A stretch of 64,000 bases of DNA from Euonymus europaeus (lineage: Eukaryota; Streptophyta; Magnoliopsida; Celastrales; Celastraceae). This document shows positions 41,700 to 53,094 of this stretch, in pieces. The stretch is taken from assembly GCA_963580455.1 (NCBI GenBank), contig OY756960.1:29819238-29883237 (forward strand), read 5' to 3'. Made by a program: the position numbers and the translations under genes. Position 1 is the first letter of the stretch. Every line of letters begins with the position of its first letter. The notes under the pieces are model-generated. The model did no database searches. It saw nothing but the letters and a program-made list of their open reading frames with translations, and was not told where the DNA came from.

Positions 41700-41708
41700 A
41701 ACTGCTCC
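41578..41708. repeat. 72 bp tandem repeat at the LINE 5' end
   Basis: GGGATCTCTGAGGCCTCC at 41578 and GGGATTTCTGAGATCTCA at 41650 begin two diverged copies, both running through CTACTCCATTTACTGCCATAACT. It encodes the repeated N-terminus of the ORF1 remnant. Confidence 0.7.
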
Positions 41709-42120
41709 TTCCTATTTACTCTTTTATTGGATTTTTAAGCTTTATCATATAAATATTATTTTTTATAAAAAAAATTGCGAGGGAAAAAATTGCTTTGCCT
41801 TGAACAACACTGATTCCTGTATATCATTTGTGCCAGGGAGAAGTCAGAGGTATTGATAAAGCAAGGTATACATCTTGTGAAGTCATTTATTCCGTTGATC
41901 TGACCATAAATCTGATTATAATAGAGCAGGGCGATCTAGAACAATCCGAGACCAGGTCAAACTAGAAATTAAAAACATAATATTATTACAAGTTGGGTTA
42001 TAAATTTATGTTCTTCTGTACATCTGATTTAGTCAGTTCAGTTTGTATGGGCTATAACAATTGGAATCCTAACAATAATCACCAACAAACACAGAATAAA
42101 TCAATAACATGAGACCAACT
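41709..42120. other. Spacer downstream of the PUB32-like gene
   Basis: It should contain the 3' UTR of the minus-strand U-box gene. No further feature seen. Confidence 0.5.
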
Positions 42121-45100
42121 TTACCATTGCTGCTCCCACTCTTGAATTGCCTCGTAAAGTGCGTAGTTAGGCACGAGATTGCAGTGCTCCAGTTTTAGAT
42201 TTGTCATGGGTGAAGTACTATGACCACTTTTTAACCACCCTCTAATTGCCTCAGCTTCATATGTGAAACCATCTGCTGCTAGTTGTGGATCTTTCATCAC
42301 TTCCTGCAAATTCAAATACAACAGCTGGTCATAACAGGAATACTGACGATAAAGTCTAATTTCCAGATGCTAAGCTCGGGGTCAAGAGGGAAAATTGTCC
42401 CATGGAACTATGTTTTAGGTTTTTGACTTTTTGGTTGACCCCATCAAGATGTCAGTATAACAACCATATGGAGAGAAACGTCCATGAATTCATCGGCTAG
42501 CTCTGTCAAATATTAACCTTCCTTTGCACGCACTCAACTTGAATCAATAAATATGAGGAACTAAAAATCCAGAGAATTATTCGAGGTGCAGGAAACCAAA
42601 CCCTTTATGACACCGACACAGTGACGAGAGCTGCATCTTCCAAACTAAAGCTTAATGTATCAAATGAAAAATTGGCAAGCAGTATGGATTTAATTACCTG
42701 AACAATCGGGCAGACAAAATGAGACGGAATTTTACGATGCTCCTTTGGAGCCAAGCATGACGGGGAACCAGTACTACAAACCTTCATTGGCTCGAGGACA
42801 TTCCATATTTCTGATTCAAGATCAGGTCTATTCAGGTGGTTCTTCTCACAGCACTTCATTGCCAAATGAGCCAGCTGCTCTGCTAGATCCAGTGGCCAGT
42901 TCCCAGCAGAGCAGTCCAATACTACAGAAAGTTTATCTTTTTCCAATGCACATTTTACATCTTTCATCAATGCAGAAACTGGTCTGCCAGTTAAAAGTTG
43001 TAGCAGTATAATGCCAAAGGAGTAAATATCTGATGCTGGAGTAAGCTTTCCAGTAACTAAGTATTCTGGATCTATATATACAGAGGTGTCCTTAGAATCA
43101 AATGCAAGCGAGACGATACTTCCTGCAGTTTGATGTTGTGGGCCCGAAAGGAAAATGCCGGAGCTGCCAACTTTGCAGACAAAGTTATCATCAAGAAGGA
43201 TTTTGGAGGGTTTCAAGTTTCCATGAATTATGTGGGGCTTATTAGAGTGAAGAAACATAAGAACAGAGCACAAATCAGCAGCAATGCAAGCCCTTGTTTG
43301 CCACGCAAGAGGGGGAAATTTCCTGCTGCAGGCAAGGCGGTCTTCAAGGTTTCCATTTCTGGCATATTCATAGACAAGTGACCTAGACTCCGGGCAAATC
43401 CCAATTAGCGTCACCAAGTTTGGATGCCTCACCCTACATAAAACTTCTGCCTGAAATTTCAAGATAAAAAATGATCATGATTACAATATTCTGGAAAATT
43501 TTGAAGGGAAACACATTGGTTTGATACTTTGAAGAGATTAGTCCACGCTGATTAAACGTCTTCAAATACTTTATTTCAAAAGTCAGGCAGGATATGCTAT
43601 TAATTAAAATCTGGTGCCACACAATATGCATATACACCATCATAATTTTCATTTTTAATGAACCCCATCATGTTCAAGGATCAAGGTTAATCATATTGGT
43701 GTGAATGAGGAGTGACTAATTTAATCTTCTCAAGAAATTTTAAAGAATGATTCCACTGCAGTAGAAAAGGAAAGCCTTTAAAACATAAGCAGGAAACACT
43801 TTGTGTGGATTGGCCAGGGCACTAGCCAATAACCTTATTTCTATGTTGTAAAATTAATAGGCAAATATTGACTTCACAAGGTTCATTACTATTGCAGCCT
43901 ATGACACGCTATATTACCTAGCTTCCACCTTCAAGTTGAATACCAGGGAAAATTTAAGCTCACCATAAAGAATTTACAGTTAATCAATGGTCGGTGCAGA
44001 AGATGTAAGATTTACCTCCTTCTGGAACTCCATGTGGCAATGAGAGCCATATGAGGGCAACATCTTGATGGCAACTTGCACATGGTGAAGGAAACCTTTA
44101 TAAACGCTTCCATGTTTTCCTTCACCAATCCTCCAAGTTGGATCAAAATTATGAGTTGCCTCATTGATCTCCATAAAAGAAAATTCAAGGATTTCTGACC
44201 TGCAAAAATTTCCAGCTTCAACTTCTGCCAATCTCTTCATCTTTTTGACCTGTCTTATGGCATTTTCATACTCCAACTTAATTGCATCTCGTTTTTCCTT
44301 AAAATTTATCAATAGATTTACTGCTGAGAAGAATTTTTCCTCCAGCTCTTTTACTATATGATGAGTTTCTGCAAGTTGGTTCTCGAGTACTTGCTTTTCA
44401 TTCTGAACCATTTTGAGTTCTTTTAAGAATTCAGCATGCTGATTCTTAATCTTTTCCACTTCTATCTTTTCTTTGGTGAGCAGTTCCTCGGCCTCTTTCC
44501 TTTGGCACATCTCCTTAACACATAAGCTCTCTAATGCTTTGGCCTATACGAGAACAAAGCAAATTCAAGGAAAACCAGATTTACTTGCAGTACTATTTTA
44601 ATTTGGAAATGCATGAATAGAGGGAAAAAATAGAAGTTCATCACTTGAATCTTACATCAACTTCCAGCCATTTCTCAACTCATAAGCTAAAAAATATATG
44701 GTGGTGATAGTAATGATGGAAGTGGTAGCTAATATGTTTTTGACTCGTGCCAGTTTTGGGTTGCGGGAGGGTAAGCAATAACCCAACCACAGTCGTAAAG
44801 CAAAAATCGAGGAGCATACGAAAAATTCCAAAGACACAGTTAACATGATAATTCTATACCCTTCCTGATAAAATCATAAAATCGAAGGGTCGAAGACACA
44901 CACGCATACCCATCCTGGTGATAATTAGATGAGTTGAACGTTGTTTCATTTTTATCATATGCCTTTGTTTTTCCCAAACACGGGGAGGGGGGGAGAGAGA
45001 GAGAGAGAGAGAGAAGGCAACTATAGAAGTGAAAAGGTTGCCTTGCATTTGGCTTCCATGGCATCATCTTCATCTTTCCACCGCTTTGCTGCTTCCTCAA

Positions 45101-47998
45101 ATACTTGTTTCTTTGAGTCCTTGATATCCATTTTTGCTTGTTCTAGTCTATGGCTAGATTTTCCAGTTGCTTGCACCAGAATGTTATCTTCCTGCTATTA
45201 CAAAATAATCAGAAAGGTCTAGACTAGAAAGGCCTGAACCCTGACTTCAATAACATCCACTGAAACTCGAGATAGAGACATTATGAAACATCACAAACTG
45301 TGAAACCTGTTAGCTGAACTCTTCTACAAGTACAGTTTTGTGTTTATCTGCTATTTTATTCCCAGTTTCACACAGATTGCTTTTAAGTTGACATAAAAGC
45401 TTGTATAAATGAAACAGACCATTCATTAAAATCAAACATAACTCCCAATAATTAAATCACGACATGTAATAGCAACTATGACTTCTTAACAAAGGCTAAG
45501 GTGGACCCTGTCTCACCTCATCTGTCAGAAACCGGGTTGTTTCAAAAGTATCAACTACTCTGCCCGAAAAAAAGCTAGAGTGCATGGAACACTGAGAACT
45601 GAAACTTGCAAATATTCCTTCCAAGTCATCAGCCTCATCTGTTGCATCTGCAAAGCTCTGTGATAAAGTTGCACTACTAATTCTTGTACATGATACAGCA
45701 TGCTTTGATAATCCCCAAGCTCAAAAGATTCTTACAGGAAAAGACAATCATAGTCTGGTTCAGAGAGTTTACCTAGCGACCTAATGCTATGTCCAACAGA
45801 TTCAGTTTCCAAGAGCCCTGGTTTGTTACTCCCTACGGCTGAATCCGTAAGCAGCAATGGAAAAGCATTAACCGCTTCCGTTCTATCATTTCTACCTTCC
45901 CTGTTTTAATATGTCCACTATAAGTGAAAACTATAGAGCATGTTAAAAGATGCAGTCGAATAGTAACCAATAGTATATGGTTTCAAAGGAAAGGTACTGT
46001 AATAATAACAGATGAGCAGCTTAGCAGAATGAGATGATCTGTATGATAAAAACTAATTAGGAAGCCATAGAAAAACTTTTGAACTTTGCAGTCAATAAAA
46101 AAAACAGTTTACTAACTTGAAATAGGTAGGAATAAACAAAGAACTCAGAATTTCAAAAAGGCTAGAATTAGTGACTGACTTTTCAAGTAAAAAAATTTAG
46201 TGTACTAATTCATGCTTGATGAAAAAGCAATGCTAGCTATGAATTGTCTATTTTTCTCAATATATTCCTTACTTAGCAAGTAATTGAAATAATTGCACTT
46301 AATCTTTGGAAACAAAGATATGGTGGACAATTGGATCATATGATGAAGGCTATGAACTATGAAGCAACAGCAGTTAAAGCACAATGGTGCATAAGCCCCA
46401 TGTCTAATGTTTATCAAATCAAATGTACCTTGTATAGACGAGGAACCCCTTGCAAGCAAACCAGATATGGCAATAACTTGGTGCTTTCTGACATACAAAT
46501 ATTGCTTTCTTTGACCTTATCTCAGCTAATTTCCTACAGTAGCAATAATTTTGATAATGTTTTCAAAAATATTGGTACAGAATTATAGTTAGCTATTCAG
46601 GAAATACATCAGGAGACGTGAGACGTCATAGAGAGCACTGTATAGTTAGCTATCATGACATACAATGCTCTCGAAGTATTATTTCAACCACTAAAAAGAA
46701 AAACTGTGATAAGTTGTTCATACTTAGTATAGTATTTATCAGCTGCTGCCCCCATGACAAGCCATTTTATATTGTAGCGAGCAATGATTTCTACAATCCC
46801 CTCCTCTATGCTGTGCATCTCAATCCATACTTTTTCAGCTTGTACCTATAGAAAAGTTTCAGTTAGTCAACAAGTATAGTAAGCCCGACGGACAAGGTAA
46901 TAAATCTGCCAAAAACAGATCCAGGAATGAAAAGAATGTTTTAAAATCATAAAATAATGAAAAGAAAAATACCCCAGATTGGAAAAGAATGAGAAGATAT
47001 TCATTCAGAAGTTCTAGCATCTTCTGCCTTTCAAAATCTTGAAGTGGATGAGCATCAACCGAATATTGTTGCTCTTTATCGGCAGCATGCCTTCCGTTTG
47101 CTGCATATCAAACAAAAAACAACAATTACACTGAATTAATTCTGCATCTGATCACCAAAGCAACGAAACAGGCAGTAAGAGGATGGGAAGAGCAAGAAAG
47201 CTTTCATCAGTTGGAAGCTGAAAATTAAGTGATGCACAATATAAAAGGAACAATCAAACTAGATATTCATAATTTTCCATATAAATCTAGATAAGCATTA
47301 AATTACTTAGTATATATGACCGTATTTTGAACTATCAAAAGTGGAACACAACTGCGCTGGTGATCAAAATCAGAATCAGATTGTATTGTGCCTTAAGTAA
47401 TTTTTTTCAAGATGATTGTTGATTATTTGGTCTTAATTATGACAATTCAACACATTTCCACAAGGAATTCATCGCAGCAACTGATAAAACTAATCAGTGA
47501 TTCCAGATTTTTTGTCTCCAAAAAAATGAACTATAGTATTTTCCATTCCAGATTCTCTGTCAGCTACAAGCTCTAATGATACAGCAGGAAGGAGACAAAT
47601 GACATGTATAAAAAATCTCAATCCAATCACCCGGCACTCCCACATAATTCAATATTCTATCAAGTGGTTATAAAAGACGGCACAAAAATCCATTCGCTAA
47701 GTCCAATGATCTCACCGTTACCTCTGCTTTCTCGGCAACTAAAAGAAACATCAATGGCCTCACAATCGATCAGACAAAATCATAAAATTAAGTAAATTCA
47801 AAGAAAAATCTCACTCAAAGGTATCACATGAGGAGTCTGGTGAACGTGGAGGAGGCAAATCTTCTTCCCTGCAAAGCTCCGCATCGCCCAAAACAGCGTG
47901 GCTTTGCTCTTCTCAACATTCTTCCCCACCGCAACAAATACAGTGTCCTCCACATCGTAATCTCTCCCTTCCTCCATTTCTTCGATGATACTCCCCAT
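42121..47998 (-). CDS. PUB32: U-box E3 ligase with degenerate kinase domain (PUB32-like)
   Basis: A predicted cytosolic E3 ubiquitin ligase. Exons: 47815-47998, 46973-47100, 46724-46845, 46429-46515, 45773-45900 (end uncertain), 45517 to about 45657-45720 (start uncertain), 45042-45194, 44016-44543, 42698-43450 and 42121-42303, about 805-820 residues. In order: an N-terminal USP-like fold (VFVAVGKNVEKSKATLFWAM, IIARYNIKWLVMGAAADKYY); a Ser-rich linker; a coiled coil (MCQRKEAEELLTKEKIEVEK onward); a kinase-like domain; and a C-terminal U-box (IPSHFVCPIVQEVMKDPQL, DGFTYEAEAIRGWL). The kinase domain keeps the glycine loop IGEGKHGSVYKG and VAIK. It has HGNLKPSK where HRDLKPxN is expected and KVGSSGI where DFG is expected, so it is probably catalytically inactive. 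The exon 5/6 junction is unresolved. The intron after 45042 begins with GC. An At3g49055-like gene is next to it, as in Arabidopsis. Confidence 0.88.
44992..45014. repeat. (GA)n microsatellite in a PUB32-like intron
   Basis: A GA-dinucleotide tract of about 23 bp follows a G-run. It lies about 30 bp inside the intron downstream of the GC-type donor, and reads (CT)n in the transcript, so it could extend a polypyrimidine region. Confidence 0.9.
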
Positions 47999-48754
47999 CT
48001 AACACGATCACTCGATTTGATTGCTTTGAATCGGTTCGTATTTCGACTCGACCGCTCTAAGTGACCGAGTCCGAGAAGAAAAGGTTGCTTTTTCCTCGTA
48101 AGCTTTCCATATTTCAGCGTCGTGTACTGAGGACTATTCGGTCTTGCCAACTCCTTGAAATTAAAAGCAACGAAAGTGTTGCTTTTTTTTTTTCCTGTCC
48201 AAGAGTGACAAATTTCAAAGTAGGAAGGAACACGCGACTTAATTAAGAAGAGATTAATTGCAGCAAGACTATTTGTATTTGGGAAAAATTAATCAATTTT
48301 GTTGCTCACTGTATTATTTTACTCCAAAAGTCCAACGTACAAATTAGTTAAAGACAAGAGCTATGATTTCTCCGTCAAAACGGAAGATAAGTCGATTAAC
48401 TTTGGACGGCTCAGATTTTGTTGTTCTGCGACCCACAAGTAACGCCAGCGTGATCACTATCTGAATTACAAGCAGTCACTAGAAAGAACCTTACTTTAAT
48501 TTGGATAAAAGGTAGCATTTTATGCTACTTGAAATATTTACATGTCATTGGATATATTAGAGAAATTTAAATGGCAATTTTGAACGGTATAGAAGAGTAG
48601 TGCTAAATAGCTCAAGTTTATGTAATCCAATAATTAATCAAAAGTCTACATGGCATGCTTTGTAACAAATGACATGGAAAATTAAAATTTTGAAAAATAA
48701 AATATCTCATTTGAAAAACTCACAGCACATTTTTTTTATTTTTTTCTTAAACAA

Positions 48755-49530
48755 AATTTTAAAACACTTTATCTCTTAAAATACATATTAGATTTCAAAA
48801 AAAATTACGTATTCATAATCAGCAAGTAAAGATCTATCCAACAAGATCTATCATCGATAGGTTTTAATCACTCATTTTTAATTACATTGTTTTTAATTAC
48901 ATTATTTTTTTGTACTAATATGTGGGTTACGTAGGTTCTAGTGTTTATTTATGGGTACCGATATGAGCTCGTATATCGAATTTTCTTACTGTAACCTAAA
49001 CAATAAGTGTTAAACCCTAAGACAAACGGATTCGCTAAACCCTAACGGGATCGTGTATCGGATTTTCATGATGTAACCTAAACAATAAGTATTATAAACC
49101 CCAAGGGGAACGAATTCGCTAAACCCTAACGGGCTCGTGTAGCGGATTTCAATTTTGTAACCTAAAATACTCATATTCCCTAAATCTCGACGGATTCACT
49201 ACAAAATCCTAAATGTCTCAAGTGTTAAACCTTAGGGTCCTAACTATTATACTCTAACGGGTTCAGATACTCAACATAATTTCAATAAAAATGCAAAAAA
49301 ATAATGAATATATATTATACTATCATAATATAATAAAATTTCAACTTGAATAAACACTTTACACATCATATATATGAATTAAAAATAATGTAATTGAAAA
49401 AACGCAATAAAAACTATAGATAATGAGTCTTTTAGAAAGATTTTTACACGCTGAGTTCAAATATGTAATTTTTTTTGAAATCTAACATGTATTTTGAGAG
49501 ATAAAACGTTTTAAATTTTTTTTTTATGGA
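48755..49530. mobile_element. Foldback-type element with long inverted arms
   Basis: The left arm (about 48755-48910) and right arm (about 49385-49530) are reverse complements with scattered differences. Shared words include TTAAAACRYTTTATCTCTYAAA, ATACATRTTAGATTTCAAAA and TTTTTAATTACATTRTTTTT-type segments in the same order. Arms of about 150 bp enclose roughly 470 bp that contain an 82-84 bp tandem repeat. The arm core also occurs at 11515-11960 and 16041-16345, so it is a mobile or dispersed family. Terminal limits and target duplication were not fixed, and it encodes no protein. Confidence 0.65.
48967..49215 (+). repeat. 82-84 bp tandem repeat with AAACCCTAA motifs
   Basis: Three units begin GCTCGTATATCGAAT (48967), GATCGTGTATCGGAT (49049) and GCTCGTGTAGCGGAT (49133). 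Each continues with a TTTTCWTNNTGTAACCTAAA-type stretch, and the first two end with GGATTCGCTAAACCCTAACG-like sequence. The third is more diverged. TAAACCCTAA resembles one and a half plant telomere units but recurs once or twice per repeat, not as an uninterrupted telomere array. Confidence 0.75.
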
Positions 49531-50736
49531 AAAGATAAATAAAAGTTGATTTTTAAAAAAAAAATCCAACATGACACACCAACATGAAGTGTCATGTAGA
49601 CTTGGATTGAGTTGGGCTAATAAAGTTGGGTTTTATAACATTTTTATATTCAGAATAACATTTTGAAAGTGTTTTTCGTACAACTTTTAAATGCTGATTT
49701 TTGAAGTATTTTAGAATCAAAAAGTAGCATTTTGACGGGAAATGTTCATAGTACCTCTGCAATTTCTATTTAATCTTGAGAATACCTTCAATTCTTAAAT
49801 ATATTATTAAATATAGATGAATATATTATTAAAATCTAAATTTTATTATAAAAAGTATAAAAGTTATCATATAAATATATCAATATTCATGTATGTAATT
49901 TGTTACGGTATTTGAAAGAACATACATGTTATCACTAAAAACTAAACGAACACTCACAATATTTAAAATAGCATATATGCTAACATTTTAAACCGTATAT
50001 TTAAACTATCTAAAATGTCAACTCTCAAATGTTAATCTAAACGCTTTTTATTTTATTTTATCTTATAGGAGAGTGCATTAGGGGGTGTTCCCGGTTTGTT
50101 ATGGTTATGTTATTGAATATGTTTATGATTACATTGTTATTGTGGAGTTTTCGATCGATTTTAGTAAAAAAAAAATCAAAAAAAAAAGTATGGAACAGTT
50201 TGGTGGTTATGTCATTTTTTTTTAACAACCTTCTAGTGTGAGTTGTAGCAAATAACGTCTCCGAAGAGGTTTAATCCTCATAATTATCAAGAACCACAGT
50301 ACCTTCTACTATCATCTTTCAATGGCTGGCGGAAATCATAAATTTTATCATCCATAACTTATGGATAAGGATAAAGTTGTCTGATCAATATTTATAATTC
50401 CATGAACGACCAATGCTTGCAAACCACACTGAATCCAAGGATGATATCTAGTTAGAATTAAGGACATCTTCAAGAAGCCATGCCCAGTTTACGTACATCG
50501 CATGCATGCACAAGAGAAAGGGGCTGCCCTTTTCTTGAATCCCAAGTAGGACTGGGAATAACCCTAACCTACTTGAAGTCTACAACTCGTTGAAAATTTT
50601 CTCATAATATAAACACTATATTAACCAATAAGATGCTGCCACGTAAGTATTGGTGTTCCTCTATTTTCCCTCTGTGGCTTTGACTGGTAGGTTCAAAAGC
50701 CCTCTATCTTTCACGTCTCTTATTGCTCCATGGACG

Positions 50737-53094
50737 ATGGAGTCTGCTACAGAGAATCCTTCGCCGACTCAGATAGACGCCCTAGATTCCCCGATTAGTC
50801 CTTGGTTTTCTGATCATGATCTCCAATCCGAGCTCGAATCTCTTCGCGAATCCCACCGTAGCCTCCAATCGACTGCCTCGGCTATGGAGGAAAACCTCGT
50901 TTTCTTGAAGCACCAGAGAGATGAAGCAGTACAACGGAGTGAAGAACTAGCCAAAGAGATGGATAAAATCTCTCTCGAAAGAGACGTTCTTCGTGGTCAA
51001 GTCGATGCACTCGAACTCTCTGCCAAGGAAAAAGAGAACGAATTCACGAGAAGAATGAGTGATGAGATGTCAAGAAAAGACGAGATTAACAGCGATTTGG
51101 ATGCTTCAAGAGGGAGAATGGAACAATTGGAGAAGGAACTGAACGAAGCGAAAGGGAAGAACGATTTTCTTTTCGAATGTACGGAATCGGTACAGTTTGT
51201 GAAGCATTGTTTGGTGAAGCTGATTGAGGGCGTCGATGATGATGAAAACGTGTTTGATGGAGAAAATAACGAGAGCTTCGAATTTAAATTAGATGATTTG
51301 ACCGCATTTTGGGAACAATTGGAGTCATTGAAACAGTTGGCTAGCGAGGCAGAGTCTAAAATGAAAGAGTACAAGGAGAAAAGGATGAAGGACAAGAAAG
51401 AATTGGAGAACAGTGTGGTGAGCTTGACAGAAGAGAATCGTGATATCAATAGCTTGTTAAGGATTGCCCTGGTAGAGAAGGAGGCAGTGGAAAGAAAGTT
51501 AAAGGGGAATAGTGAACACAAGAGGGTGGCATTGTTGCAGATTGCAGAGCGAGGGTTACAGAGAGTTGGATTTGGCTTCATGATGGGAAGTGGAAGCAAT
51601 GAGCAACAGATGGAAAGTTCATGGGCTAATGCTGCAGAAAATAAATCTGATGGTGGGGAGAGTGAAGAAGAGGCTGCAAGTCTGGTATGTTTTTGACAAA
51701 TTATAATGTTGGAGTTGATACTGTTATATGTAACTTAATGGAAGAACTTCTATTCAGTTAGTGTGCATTCATACTTGTGAATCGTTATCGATGATTCTGT
51801 CATACCATATTAACTTCACAAGTTGTTGATCTAATTGCATCCACTCTGATTGTATCAGGCCTTCACGGTTGAGAAAATAATGAAGAATTTGCGGCTTGAA
51901 AACACTCAACTAAGAAGTTCTCTGGAGGAATCTAGGTTTTTTCTTCTTCTTTCCACTGTGACACCAGCAACCTTTGTTTCGAATATTAATTTCCTTCGAA
52001 GGTCTAGAGTTTATTTATATAAGGAGTTAGTTTATAAGAACATCTCGTTGATTCAGTTTAATATTTGAGAAATATATGGAAAGTTTAATGTTGATCTATT
52101 AAAAATTTGAGCATCCCCGTCCTTAGATATTATAGCTCGATTCACTTACTTGGTTGTGAGTTGTGACTGTCAATTATTCAATCAATGTCAGGTCAGATAC
52201 TGAGCGATTACAGAGTCTTGCAGAGAAACAAGGTAAAGAACTTGCGGAAAACAAAATGTATGTTAAAGAGTTGGAAAGAAGAGCGAGGGTGCTGGCTCAA
52301 AATGTAAGTATCTGATTTATTGAGAAACAGATGCTTATTTCATCAAGCTTGTTATTGTTGATGACTCCAAGTCTTTCGTTATATTGCCAAAAGGTTGAGG
52401 AACTACTTGTGGAAATAAATGAATCTGAAGCAGAGGTTGCTAGATGGAGGGAAGCTTGTGAGTTAGAAGTTGAGGCTGGGAAAAAGGAGATTGACGAACG
52501 GGACAAAGTGGTAAAAGTTGGCTTCTTGCTTTACATGATAGATGATGGAAAGGTTATAACATATTTGGGCTGAGAATATTTCATGTGGTAGAATATGTAT
52601 TTGCTTCAAGTATAGTTCTTGGCCTTCCATATTTCTTTCGTTTCCTATCATTTAGTGAAAGGAAGTTCAAATCATTTCTAACCTATCTTGTTATATATGG
52701 ATCCGAAAATTGAAATGCTTAAGTATTCCTGCTTCATTAGATTGGCATACTGAAGCAAGAGTTGGAGAAAACAAAGGCTGCTTTGGACATTTCAAATGGC
52801 AAGTTGAATATGAAAGAAGAACTTGCAGCTGCTGCAATGGCTGCCCAGGCAGCAGCTGAGAGGTCTCTTCAGCTTGCTGACAGTAGGGTTGCTGGACTTC
52901 GTACTAGAATTGAGGAGCTAACCAGACAATTAGAAGAAGCGGAGAGCAGAGAGCGAAGCCGCCATAAAGCGAGGCACATATGCTGGCCGTGGCGAGTTAT
53001 CAAAATGAACCCGTCTAATAATGCAAGCTTAAGACTTCGCAATATTAGGTGGATGCTACCAGAAATGCAAAGCTTGCTTCATAATAGCGGGTGA
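50737..53094 (+). CDS. Coiled-coil protein, At3g49055-like
   Basis: Five exons, 50737-51684, 51859-51935, 52192-52303, 52394-52510 and 52741-53094, join in frame to 535 residues. Most of the protein is predicted coiled coil from heptad-like Leu/Glu/Lys patterns: about residues 26-130 (DHDLQSELESLRESHRSLQS onward), 205-285, and 320-480 (MKNLRLENTQLRSSLEESRS, ELEKTKAALDISNGKLNMKE). An acidic segment VDDDENVFDGENNESFE lies at ~165-185 and an Ala-rich stretch AAAAMAAQAAAERSLQLADS near 435. The C-terminal ~50 residues are basic (RERSRHKARHICWPWRV). The biochemical function is unknown to me. I chose the ATG at 50737 (MESATENPSP); an in-frame ATG at 50650 would add 29 residues. It is divergent from the PUB32-like gene. 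Confidence 0.85.

Larger units (their letters stand above)
32494..41708 (-). mobile_element. Nearly full-length L1-type LINE, interrupted by a Harbinger element
   Basis: On the minus strand the element runs from about 41708 to a poly(A) tail (T-run 32494-32504). It carries an ORF1 remnant (41154-41699), ORF2 (36963-41149) and a 3' UTR. The 3' UTR is split: 36930-36962 is on one side of the Harbinger element and 32505-32598 on the other, ending with the LINE-like GATGAATGAAATGATCATCG just before the A-run. Without the Harbinger insertion it is about 4.9 kb. The ORF1 region appears 5'-truncated at a 72 bp tandem repeat. I could not recognise a clear target duplication at the two outer ends. Confidence 0.85.
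47999..50736. other. Divergent spacer between PUB32-like and coiled-coil genes
   Basis: It carries the promoters of the two divergent genes at its edges. The interior holds the foldback element and tandem repeat described separately. The remainder is AT-rich, with no recognisable gene. Confidence 0.55.

Noticed and set aside
48967..49215. Interstitial telomere array
   Set aside because: AAACCCTAA occurs only once or twice per 82-84 bp unit and is never in uninterrupted tandem, so it is an ordinary tandem repeat with telomere-like words.
48967..49215. CRISPR-like array
   Set aside because: Units are long, contiguous and diverged with no spacer pattern, and the genome is eukaryotic.
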